Part shown: piece after piece, positions 53,122 through 61,043 of the stretch
Layout: each line of letters opens with the position of its first letter
Numbering within the stretch: position 1 is the first letter of the stretch
Assembly: GCA_016711225.1 (NCBI GenBank)
Contig: JADJTK010000052.1
Coordinates: 186,001-250,000, forward strand
DNA: 64,000 nucleotides
Direction: 5' to 3'
Source: Opitutaceae bacterium
Lineage (GTDB): Bacteria; Verrucomicrobiota; Verrucomicrobiia; Opitutales; Opitutaceae
Made by a program: the position numbers and the translations under genes
Notes under the pieces: model-generated
Told to the model about the DNA's origin: nothing
The model's database searches: none
The model's input: the letters and a program-made list of their open reading frames with translations, nothing else

Positions 53122-54495
53122 TTACTGCACCAATTCGAACCACTCTTCCTCGCACTCGCGGTCCTTCTTATCGAGGAGCGCGTTGATCATTTGATTGATC
53201 AGGTAGGTCGCCCCGGTGTACCCGACCGTCGGGAAGAACCGGTGCGCCGCGCGGTCGAGGATCGGGAACCCGAAGCGCACGAACGGCACGTTTTCGACGC
53301 GGGCGATCGACTTGCCGTAGGTGTTCGTGATGAGCAGATCGACGGGCTCGTTCTTCATCCATTGATGGAGTTCGAACAGATCCGCGCATTGCTTGATCTT
53401 CGCTTCGGGCACCGGGCCATCGAGCAGCTCGTGCATGCGCTTCTCGAACTGGTTGCCTGGCGTGCCGGTGATCGCGAACACGGGCTTCATCTCGAGCTCG
53501 AGCAGCAGTTGAGTGAGTGCGATGACCTGATCCGGATCGCCCGAGACCGCCACGCGCTTGCCGTGGAAGTACTGGTGCAGATCACTCATCAGATCGACAA
53601 GGCGACCGCGCTCCAGCTCGACGGAGGCCGGAACCTCGACGCCGCCGTAGTTACGCAGGGCATCGATGAAGCGATCAGTCGGGCCGACGCCGATCGGCAG
53701 CTCCATGAAGGCCGCGGGGACGTTGCACTTTTGCTCCAGGGTCGAGGCGGCCACGTGCGAGGCGAAGTGCCCCAGCGCGATGGTGGCGATGCTGTCGCCG
53801 GCCGACTTGATCTGGGCCACAGTGGCTCCGCCTTCCGGGTACATCTTGTACTGGCCGGTGAGCGGGCCATCGAGCACGTTGGAAGTGTCGGGGAACATCA
53901 CGATGTCCACGGCCATCGCGGCGGCCAGGCGCTTGATCTCGCGCATGTCCGCGGGCTCGACGAAGCCGGGGATGACGTTGACCTGGTTGAGCGTGGTGCC
54001 CGTCTTTTCGGACAGGTAGTTCACCATGCCCATGACCATGTTCGAGAACCCGTACACATGGGAGCCGAGGAAGGACGGGGTGTTGGCGTGGATGACGAAC
54101 TTCCCTTCGGGGACCGAGCCCTCTGCCCGGGCTTTGCTGACAATGCTCGGGATATCGTCGCCGATCACCTCGGACAAGCAGGTGGTGTGCACCGCCACGA
54201 TCTCAGGATCATAGATCGTGAAGATGTTGCGCAGCGCCTGGGTGAGGTTGGCCATGCCGCCGAAGACGGAGGCGCCTTCGGTGAACGAGCTGGTGGTGGC
54301 CATCACCGGCTCCTTGAAATGCCGGGTGAGATGGCTGCGGTGGTACGAGCAGCAGCCTTGGGAGCCGTGGCTGTGCGGCATGCAACCGTGGATGCCGAGG
54401 GCGGCATACATGGCGCCGATGGGTTGACAGGTCTTGGCCGGGTTGATGCGGAGCGCCTTGCGCTCGACGATCTCGGCAGTGGTTCCGTTTAACAT
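53122..54495 (-). CDS. nifK: Nitrogenase MoFe protein beta chain
   Basis: 457 aa, a short NifK lacking the roughly 50-residue N-terminal extension of the Azotobacter type. P-cluster ligands are C23 (KTCQPIG), C48 (SQGCCSY) and C106 (HTTCLSEVIGDD). A strong ribosome-binding site (AGGAGG, 8 bases before the ATG) is present at 54504-54509. nifD ends 30 bases upstream. A short NifK together with a long NifD is the pairing seen in group II/Clostridium-like Mo-nitrogenases. Confidence 0.97.
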   Translation of the reverse strand: MLNGTTAEIVERKALRINPAKTCQPIGAMYAALGIHGCMPHSHGSQGCCSYHRSHLTRHFKEPVMATTSSFTEGASVFGGMANLTQALRNIFTIYDPEIVAVHTTCLSEVIGDDIPSIVSKARAEGSVPEGKFVIHANTPSFLGSHVYGFSNMVMGMVNYLSEKTGTTLNQVNVIPGFVEPADMREIKRLAAAMAVDIVMFPDTSNVLDGPLTGQYKMYPEGGATVAQIKSAGDSIATIALGHFASHVAASTLEQKCNVPAAFMELPIGVGPTDRFIDALRNYGGVEVPASVELERGRLVDLMSDLHQYFHGKRVAVSGDPDQVIALTQLLLELEMKPVFAITGTPGNQFEKRMHELLDGPVPEAKIKQCADLFELHQWMKNEPVDLLITNTYGKSIARVENVPFVRFGFPILDRAAHRFFPTVGYTGATYLINQMINALLDKKDRECEEEWFELVQ

Positions 54496-54525
54496 GTTGG
54501 TATCCTCCTAGTGGTGGTTGGTGGA

Positions 54526-56292
54526 TCAGGCCTCCGCCTCGACGGCGGCCTTCTTTGGTTTCCAGGCCTTGGCCAGGCCGGCGACGACCTCGCGGATCGC
54601 CTTGTTGGTCGGGCTGTCGATGCCCTTGCCCAGCTCGCGGGCCGGATCGGCCGGTTTCTTCCAGGAAGGCGTGACGAGCTTCCAGACCTTTGAGTTGATC
54701 ATGCGGTCGATCTCCTTGTAGAAGTTCGCCGCGCCGGTGAAGGCCGCATACGGGCCGCCGATGTCGTAGCTGTGGAGCTGCTTGCAGGGCACGCCGAACT
54801 TCTCGATGACGAACTTGTCCTTGATGCCCGAGCCGATGATGTCCGGCTTGTACATCTCGATCAGTTTTTCCATCTCGTGGTGGGAGATGTCGTCGATGAT
54901 GAGGGTCGATTTCTTCATCTCGACCATCATGCCGTCGTAGTCCTTGAAGTTGAACCCGCCGGCCTTGAGGGCCTCCATCTGCTCCGGCGTCTTGCGCGGT
55001 TGATACCGCTTGGGATCGGCCTCGACCTCGATCTCCTCGATGTTACGGGAGTCGGCGTCGACCTTGATCGAGGGCAACACCGCGCGACCTTCGTAGTCGT
55101 CGCGATGGGCAAACTCGTAGCCGGCGGCCACGGTGAGCATGCCCACGTCCTTGAAGAGATGTTGATAGTGGTGGGCGCGGGAGCCGCCCACGAACATCGC
55201 GGCCGTCTTGCCCTTGAGGCGGGACTTCACGTCCTCGATCACGGGGCGCAGGGCGGCCATCTCCTGGGCGATGACCTCCTCGGTGCGGGCGATGAGCTTC
55301 TCGTCACCGAAGAACTTGGCGATCTTGCGCAGCGACTTCGCGCTCTGCTCGGCGCCGATGAAGTTCACCTTGATCCACGGGATGCCGAACTTGGTCTCCA
55401 TCATCTCGGACATGTAGTTGATGGAGCGGTGGCACATGACCACGTTGAGGTCGGCGGTATGGCACTTGCAGATCTGCTCGTAGCTGATGTCGCCGGAGAG
55501 CGTCGCCGTGACGTGGATGCCGCACTTCTTCAGGAGGGTGTCGATCTCCCAGGCGTCGCCGCCGATGTTGTATTCGCCGAGGACGTTGATGCGGAACTCC
55601 TCCTTGTCGGGCTCGTCGAGCAGGCCGACCATGTGCTTGAACACGCCGTTGTTGGCGATGTGGTGGCCGGCGGACTGGGAGACGCCCTTGTAGCCTTCGC
55701 AGGAGAACCCGAAGACGTTGATCCCGAGTTCTTCCTTGGCCTTGCGGCAGACGGAGTGGATGTCGTCGCCGATCAGGCCGACCGGGCAAGTGGAGTACAC
55801 CGCGATGGCCTTGGGCTTGAAGATCGCAGCGGCCTCGCGGATGGCGAGGGCCAGCTTCTTCTCTCCGCCGAAGATGATTTCCTCCTCCATCATGTCCGTT
55901 GTCATGCAGTACTGGAGGAAGTTGATCGGCTGGCCGGGCTTGATGCGGGCCAGGTTGCGGCGGGTGAGCCACGAGTAGTAGCTGCAACCGACCGGACCGT
56001 GGGTGATGTGGAGAATGTCGTGGATCGGACCGATCACGACGCCGCGGCAGCCGGCGTAGGTGCACCCGCGTTGGGTGATGATCCCGGGGACGGTGCGGGT
56101 GTTGGCGCCGATCTCCGGCGGCGTACCGGGATCATTGGCGAGCAGCTGCTTTTCGCGCTTCTTCTTGGTCTTGGGCGGATAGACCTTGAGCATCTCGGCG
56201 CGGGCAGTGATGGAGTCGGGCTGGGGCGAGGAGGGAATCGGATACCCTTCGCTGTCAAAGCCCTCGGCGGGAGTGTCGGAAAGTTCGGACAT
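54526..56292 (-). CDS. nifD: Nitrogenase MoFe protein alpha chain, long form
   Basis: 588 aa, against about 480-540 for most NifD. P-cluster ligands C77, C103 and C169 (RGCTYAGC, GPVGCSYYSW, YSTCPVGLIGDD). FeMo-co ligands C287 (VVMCHRSINY) and H507 (CKQLHSYDIGG), with Q206 and H210 in SQSAGHH. An extra segment near residues 402-455 (AVLPSIKVDADSRNIEEI ... PEQMEALKAGG) matches the location of the insertion in Clostridium-type NifD. The N-terminal 60 residues and a Lys-rich C-terminal tail are also extended. Start MSELSDTPAEGF has an SD-like GAGG 8 bases upstream; the open frame starts 15 codons earlier. All catalytic residues are in place. Confidence 0.97.
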   Translation of the reverse strand: MSELSDTPAEGFDSEGYPIPSSPQPDSITARAEMLKVYPPKTKKKREKQLLANDPGTPPEIGANTRTVPGIITQRGCTYAGCRGVVIGPIHDILHITHGPVGCSYYSWLTRRNLARIKPGQPINFLQYCMTTDMMEEEIIFGGEKKLALAIREAAAIFKPKAIAVYSTCPVGLIGDDIHSVCRKAKEELGINVFGFSCEGYKGVSQSAGHHIANNGVFKHMVGLLDEPDKEEFRINVLGEYNIGGDAWEIDTLLKKCGIHVTATLSGDISYEQICKCHTADLNVVMCHRSINYMSEMMETKFGIPWIKVNFIGAEQSAKSLRKIAKFFGDEKLIARTEEVIAQEMAALRPVIEDVKSRLKGKTAAMFVGGSRAHHYQHLFKDVGMLTVAAGYEFAHRDDYEGRAVLPSIKVDADSRNIEEIEVEADPKRYQPRKTPEQMEALKAGGFNFKDYDGMMVEMKKSTLIIDDISHHEMEKLIEMYKPDIIGSGIKDKFVIEKFGVPCKQLHSYDIGGPYAAFTGAANFYKEIDRMINSKVWKLVTPSWKKPADPARELGKGIDSPTNKAIREVVAGLAKAWKPKKAAVEAEA

Positions 56293-56400
56293 GGTGAAAA
56301 CCTCGGTGGTTTCGGATGAGCGGGCGTGCTGGTTCAAAAAAGGCGCGGAGTGGCCGCGCTCCTGGTGGCGATGACGTCCGGTTGCAGGACGTGAGGCGGC

Positions 56401-57228
56401 TTAGTTGCCGAGCAGGCCGTACTCCATCAGGAGGTTCTCCAGCTCCTGGATCGTCAGCGGCTTGGGCTTGATGAACATCCGGTTCTGATCGATGGCGCGG
56501 GCGAGCGTGCGGTACTCGTCGGCTTGCGCGCACTTCGGGTTCCACTCGATGACGGTCTTGCGCTGAATCTCGGCGCGTTGGACGTCATTTTCACGGGGCA
56601 CGAAGTGGATCATCTGAGTCCCGAGCTTCTCGGCGAACTTCTCGATCATCTGGCGCTCGTTGTCCACCTTGCGGCTGTTGCAGATGAGGCCGCCGAGACG
56701 GACGACACCAGACTCCGCATACTTCTGGATGCCCTTGCAGATGTTGTTGGCCGCATACATCGCCATCATCTCGCCGGAGCAGACGATGTAGATCTCCTCG
56801 GCCTTGCCTTCGCGGATCGGCATCGCGAAACCGCCGCACACCACGTCGCCCAACACGTCGTAGAAGACGTAGTCGAGGGCTTGGTCGTCATCGTAGGCGC
56901 CGAGCTGCTCGAGCATGTTGATCGAGGTGATGATGCCGCGACCCGCGCAACCGACGCCCGGCTCCGGGCCACCGGATTCCACGCACAAGCTGCTGCAAAA
57001 ACCCGCCGAGCGGATGTCCGCGAGTTCGACGTCCTCGCCCTCTTCACGGAGCGTGTCGAGCACGCTGCGCTGGGCCAGGCCGCCAAGGAGGAGACGGGTC
57101 GAATCGGCCTTGGGGTCGCAGCCGACCACCATGACCTTCTTCCCCATTTCGACGAGACCGGCCACCGTGTTTTGCGTCGTGGTGGATTTTCCGATGCCGC
57201 CCTTACCGTAGATTGCGACTTTTCTCAT
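56401..57228 (-). CDS. nifH: Nitrogenase iron protein (dinitrogenase reductase)
   Basis: 275 aa. Walker A GKGGIGKS at residues 9-16, cluster ligands C94 (GVGCAGRG) and C131 (DVVCGGFAMP). Arg97 in GCAGRG is the residue modified by DraT, which is encoded just across the divergent spacer. Start MRKVAIYGKGGIGKS. No good SD sequence precedes the ATG. A nifI1/nifI2 pair, common between nifH and nifD in some group II/III clusters, is absent: the gap is only 108 bases. Confidence 0.98.
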   Translation of the reverse strand: MRKVAIYGKGGIGKSTTTQNTVAGLVEMGKKVMVVGCDPKADSTRLLLGGLAQRSVLDTLREEGEDVELADIRSAGFCSSLCVESGGPEPGVGCAGRGIITSINMLEQLGAYDDDQALDYVFYDVLGDVVCGGFAMPIREGKAEEIYIVCSGEMMAMYAANNICKGIQKYAESGVVRLGGLICNSRKVDNERQMIEKFAEKLGTQMIHFVPRENDVQRAEIQRKTVIEWNPKCAQADEYRTLARAIDQNRMFIKPKPLTIQELENLLMEYGLLGN

Positions 57229-57283
57229 GATGTTTGTTTTCTGGTTAACTGTTTTAAACTGCCTCAGGAATGCCTCCCCTCTT

Positions 57284-57299
57284 AGCGGCTGCGGTGCCA
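57284..57299 (-). promoter_or_regulatory. Possible sigma-54 promoter of nifH
   Basis: On the minus strand, TGGCACCGCAGCCGCT has GG and GC spaced by 10 bases as in -24/-12 elements, and lies 56-71 bases before the nifH start. The -24 half (TGGCAC) is good, but the -12 half (CCGCT rather than TTGCA/T) is weak. A second TTGGCACG lies just upstream with spacing one base short. No TGT-N10-ACA NifA site is seen. Confidence 0.3.
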
Positions 57300-57386
57300 A
57301 CTCGTGCCAACCTGCCGCAAGTCGCTGGTGCCCAGCGCGTAGAATCTTTTCCGGGCCTTTGGCCTGTCGAAATGGCCCGCAAAATA

Positions 57387-57432
57387 CCGACATCCGCGTC
57401 GGAAACACGATGTCGGCCGACTGCGATGTCGG
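57387..57432. promoter_or_regulatory. Inverted plus direct repeat between nifH and draG, candidate operator
   Basis: CCGACATC (57387-57394) and its reverse complement GATGTCGG (57409-57416) form a perfect palindrome with a 14-base spacer; a third copy GATGTCGG (57425-57432) follows in the same orientation as the second. It sits in the 356-base divergent spacer, 159 bases from nifH and 153 bases from draG, an arrangement suited to one regulator controlling both. Confidence 0.5.
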
Positions 57433-57584
57433 ATCCGCTCCGGCTTGCTCCACCGTGGCGCGGGCGTGCCGGCCTGCGATCGCAACCTGTGCTGCTCAAC
57501 AGAACGCCGGCACGGAGGCCGGTGTTACGCTCCCGCCGACCTGCTCATGCCCGCCTCTGGCTCGCCGCCTGCTTCGTCCACGGA

Positions 57585-58517
57585 GTGTCCGCCCCCTCCC
57601 TCCACGACCGCGCCCTGGGCGCCTATCTCGGCTTCGCCATCGGCGACGCCTTGGGCGCCACGGTGGAGTTCATGACCGCCGCGGAAATCACCGTCGCCCA
57701 CAAGGTGCACCGCAACATCACCGGCGGCGGCTGGCTTCGGCTCAAGCCCGGGCAGGTGACCGACGATACACAAATGTCCCTCGCCCTCGGCGATGCCCTG
57801 CTCGCCGCCCGCGGCTGGGACCTGCGCATGACTGCCGACGCCTTTGTCGGTTGGATGCGCAGCCGCCCACCCGACATCGGTAACACCTGCCGACGCGGCA
57901 TCCGCCGCTATATGCTGGACGGCACCCTCTCGGCTCCGCCCGCCGAAGACAGTGCGGGCAACGGCGCCGCCATGCGCAACCTTCCCGTCGTGCTGGCGAC
58001 CTTCAACGACACCGGCACCCTCGCCCGCTGCTCGGTGGAACAGGCGCATCTCACCCACAACCACCCGCTTTCCGACGCCGCCACGCTCACCCTAAGCCGG
58101 CTCACCCAACTGCTGCTCCTGGGCGGCACCATCTCCGATTGTCGGCGCTGCGTTGGCGAATTGCTCGCCCAGCACCCCAAGTTCCGCTTCGAGCCGTGGC
58201 CGGGCAACACCAGCGGCTACATCGTGGATACAGTGCAGACCGTGCTCCACTCCTTCTTTCGCAACGACTGTGTCGAGGGCTGCATCGTGGATGTCGTCAA
58301 CCGCGGCGGCGACGCCGACACCGCCGGCGCCCTAGTTGGCCAGCTCGCCGGCGCCTGCTACGGCGTCGCCGACATCCCTTCACGCTGGCTAAAGCAGCTC
58401 GACCCGCGCATCGTCGAACGCGTCCGCCGCCAGACCGACTCCCTTCTCGCCCTACCCCGCCCGCTTCCCATCCGCGAGCCCACCCCCATCGCCCCCCCCC
58501 TCCCCGCCGCCGCATGA
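57585..58517 (+). CDS. draG: Dinitrogenase reductase-activating ADP-ribosylglycohydrolase
   Basis: 310 aa from a GTG start giving MSAPSLHDRALGAYLGF. DraG removes ADP-ribose from NifH and so restores activity. Metal-binding marks of the family: GFAIGDALGA, GQVTDDTQMSLALGDAL (Thr and two Asp ligands), and VVNRGGDADTAGALVGQLAGA (second Asp-rich metal site). No better in-frame start is available: an upstream ATG is out of frame. Its stop overlaps the draT start (ATGA), giving the order draG-draT, reverse of the usual draTG in alpha-proteobacteria. Confidence 0.93.
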   Translation: MSAPSLHDRALGAYLGFAIGDALGATVEFMTAAEITVAHKVHRNITGGGWLRLKPGQVTDDTQMSLALGDALLAARGWDLRMTADAFVGWMRSRPPDIGNTCRRGIRRYMLDGTLSAPPAEDSAGNGAAMRNLPVVLATFNDTGTLARCSVEQAHLTHNHPLSDAATLTLSRLTQLLLLGGTISDCRRCVGELLAQHPKFRFEPWPGNTSGYIVDTVQTVLHSFFRNDCVEGCIVDVVNRGGDADTAGALVGQLAGACYGVADIPSRWLKQLDPRIVERVRRQTDSLLALPRPLPIREPTPIAPPLPAAA

Positions 58518-59311
58518 ACCCCGCTGCGCCGTCCACCAGCTTCAACCGCTGCAACCTGCCCCCCTGGGTGATCGCTTCCCGAGAATATCAGGAAAACCCC
58601 AAACTCCTCGAGATCGACGGCGCCCGGGCCACGGACCGCCGGCTCTTCGCGCAGCTCGCCGCCACGCTGGGGGCGGAGCAGCGCGGCCAGATCTTCCACG
58701 ACTACCTCTCGGTGAAGTTCCGCCTCCACGAATGGGACCAGCACCAGGCCTCCGCCCGCGCCAGCTTGCGGCACAGCTATATCCGCTTCCTCGCCAACTG
58801 GGGCGTCGACAGCAACGGCCACGCCGGTGCCGTCCTCAAAGCCTGGGTCGAGAGCCGCTTCGGTCTGCGCGCCACCTACCACCGCGGCCTGCTCTCCTCC
58901 GACGAGACCGCGCGTGACCACTACGCCGCCGACCGCATGAAAGGCACCGCCCAGACCATGGGCGTGGCCATGCAGCTCGACCTCCTCTACACCTTTTGCC
59001 AGGACGAACTGCGGCGGCGCCATCCCACCCGCACCCACCTCGCCCTCTACCGCGGCACGCACGATCCGGAAGAATACGCGATCCACGACGACCCGTCGGC
59101 CGACAGCACGCTCGTGCGGCTGAACAATCTCAGCTCGTTCACGTGCGACCGGGAAGTGGCCTGGGAATTCGGGTCCTCCGTCTGGGAAGTCCAAGTGCCC
59201 CTGCCCAAGATCGTCTTCTTCAGTGGCCTGCTCCCCCGCCACCTGCTCGAGGGCGAGTCGGAGTACCTCGTCCTGGGCGGCGAATACCGAGTGAAACCGC
59301 TGCGTTACTGA
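58514..59311 (+). CDS. draT: NAD-dinitrogen reductase ADP-D-ribosyltransferase
   Basis: 265 aa. DraT transfers ADP-ribose from NAD to NifH Arg97 in dark or ammonium-replete conditions. An R-S-E ADP-ribosyltransferase core is visible: LALYRGTHDPEEY (Arg), LSSFTCDREVAWEF (Ser), and EGESEYLVLGGEYRV (catalytic Glu). Overlap with draG by 4 bases implies translational coupling. It converges with allophanate hydrolase 37 bases downstream. Confidence 0.93.
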   Translation: MNPAAPSTSFNRCNLPPWVIASREYQENPKLLEIDGARATDRRLFAQLAATLGAEQRGQIFHDYLSVKFRLHEWDQHQASARASLRHSYIRFLANWGVDSNGHAGAVLKAWVESRFGLRATYHRGLLSSDETARDHYAADRMKGTAQTMGVAMQLDLLYTFCQDELRRRHPTRTHLALYRGTHDPEEYAIHDDPSADSTLVRLNNLSSFTCDREVAWEFGSSVWEVQVPLPKIVFFSGLLPRHLLEGESEYLVLGGEYRVKPLRY

Positions 59312-59348
59312 ACGCACCACCCACCCGCCGGCCCCCCTCCGGGCGGCC

Positions 59349-61043
59349 TCATCCTCCGGCCGCCAGGAACGCTCTCCACCCGCCGAAGACACTCACATCG
59401 CGCGCCGCACGCACCGCGACGGCTTCACACAGAAAACTCTGCACCGAGGTGCCATCCTCCAGGGTGACCGTGCCGATGCCCAGCGGCGCCGGGATGCCGG
59501 AGACGAACCGGCCGTAACCGGCCACAGATACCTCCCAGACCTCCACCTCGATGGCGGCCCCGTCCTCGCCCACCCGGACCAGCCCGGGCTTGGGGGGCAC
59601 CGTGCCGGGGAGCGCGTAAAGCTTGTACACTGGTGCAGTCCGCGTGGTGGAAACGAGCTTCGCGCCGAGTTGCGTGAGCTGCCAGTTGAGCGGCAGCCCG
59701 CTGAGGTGCGCCCCACAGACCGCAATCCGGGTGGTGGGCCCCTCCGCCGGCAACGCGCGCACCGGGGCCGATTCGCCGAGGAAGCGCGCCCCAAGCCGCA
59801 ACACCCGATCGTCGCAGAAGGCGGGGGCCACCAGCGTGACACCCCACGGCATCTGGCTCGCCAAGAACCCCGCCGGCACCGCGACGGCACAAAGATCGAG
59901 CAGGTTCAGATAGTTCGTGTAGTAACCGAGATTCGAGTTCAGCCGAACCGGGTCGGCTTCGACCTCAGCCACAGTATAGATCGTCCCAGCCGTCGGAGTG
60001 CACAGCACGTCGATGTCGGCCCAGACCGTCTCGGATTGCCGGCGCAGCGTCGCCAGCTTGTACATCGCCGCGAACGCACCGGCAGCCGTGGGCGCCTTCC
60101 CTCCTTCAAGGATCGTTCTCGTGACCGGATGTAGCGAATGCGGCGTCCGCTCGATGAAATCACCCAGCGCCGCGTAACGCTCGGCCACCCACGGCCCTTC
60201 ATAGAGCAGGCGCGCCGCCGCGAGAAACGGTGCGAAATCGATCTCGACGATCTTCGCCCCGAGCGCGCGCCAGCGCTCCACCGCTTGGATGAAGAGGGCT
60301 TCGGCGCTGCGGTCGCCGAAGAACTCCAACTGGTCGGCGCGCGGCACCCCGACCCGCGGCGGCGAGGACTCGTCCGCCACCGGAGGAGCGGCCCGCCGGC
60401 TGTACGGATCCAGCGGATCGTAGCCCGCAGCGACGGCGAGGACCTCGGCAGCGGCGGCGACAGTGCGGGTGAAAATGGACACGCAATCAAGGGTCCGGCA
60501 GGCGGGCACAACCCCGCGCGTGCTGAGCAGGCCGCGGGTGGGCTTGAGCCCCACAAGGTTGTTGAACGCCGCCGGCACGCGGCCGGAACCCGCGGTATCG
60601 GTGCCGAGCGCGAAGTCGCAAAGACCGGCGGCGACCGCTACGGCCGAGCCCGAGCTCGAGCCGCCCGGAATATACGCCGAGCCATACGGATTCACCGGCA
60701 CTCCGTAGGGCGAACGCACCCCCACCAACCCGGTGGCGAATTGGTCGAGGTTGGTCTTCCCGAGCGGTACCGCGCCGGCCTCGATCAGCCGCTGCACGAC
60801 TGGCGCGGAGGCGCCCGGCGTGTACGCGTAGTCCGGGCACCCCGCCGTGGTCGGCAGTCCGGCCAGGTCGATATTGTCCTTCACTGCGAAGAGGCGGCGG
60901 GCCAGCGGCGCGCCGGCCGGGGCGGCGGCCACCCGTTCCAGGACCTCGGCCCGCGGCAGGCGCGAGATCCAGACCGGATCGGCGCCCCGGGCTTCCATCC
61001 TATCAAGCATTACACAGGCGGCGGGTTGCGGCATGTCAGACAT
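59349..61043 (-). CDS. atzF: Allophanate hydrolase
   Basis: 564 aa. Hydrolyses allophanate to ammonium and CO2, the second step of the urea amidolyase pathway. The amidase-signature triad is visible: Lys55 (FAVKDNIDLAG), a serine in GGSSSGSAVAVAAG (about residue 130-131) and nucleophile Ser153 (GTDTAGSGRVPA). The C-terminal about 130 residues form the allophanate-hydrolase-specific domain (TTRIAVCGAHLSGLPLNWQL). Its start overlaps the stop of urea carboxylase by 8 bases, so the two are one operon. Confidence 0.93.
   Translation of the reverse strand: MSDMPQPAACVMLDRMEARGADPVWISRLPRAEVLERVAAAPAGAPLARRLFAVKDNIDLAGLPTTAGCPDYAYTPGASAPVVQRLIEAGAVPLGKTNLDQFATGLVGVRSPYGVPVNPYGSAYIPGGSSSGSAVAVAAGLCDFALGTDTAGSGRVPAAFNNLVGLKPTRGLLSTRGVVPACRTLDCVSIFTRTVAAAAEVLAVAAGYDPLDPYSRRAAPPVADESSPPRVGVPRADQLEFFGDRSAEALFIQAVERWRALGAKIVEIDFAPFLAAARLLYEGPWVAERYAALGDFIERTPHSLHPVTRTILEGGKAPTAAGAFAAMYKLATLRRQSETVWADIDVLCTPTAGTIYTVAEVEADPVRLNSNLGYYTNYLNLLDLCAVAVPAGFLASQMPWGVTLVAPAFCDDRVLRLGARFLGESAPVRALPAEGPTTRIAVCGAHLSGLPLNWQLTQLGAKLVSTTRTAPVYKLYALPGTVPPKPGLVRVGEDGAAIEVEVWEVSVAGYGRFVSGIPAPLGIGTVTLEDGTSVQSFLCEAVAVRAARDVSVFGGWRAFLAAGG

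Noticed and set aside
56293..56400. nifI1/nifI2 (PII-like) genes between nifH and nifD
   Set aside because: The gap is 108 bases, too short for even one PII protein, and has no matching motif.
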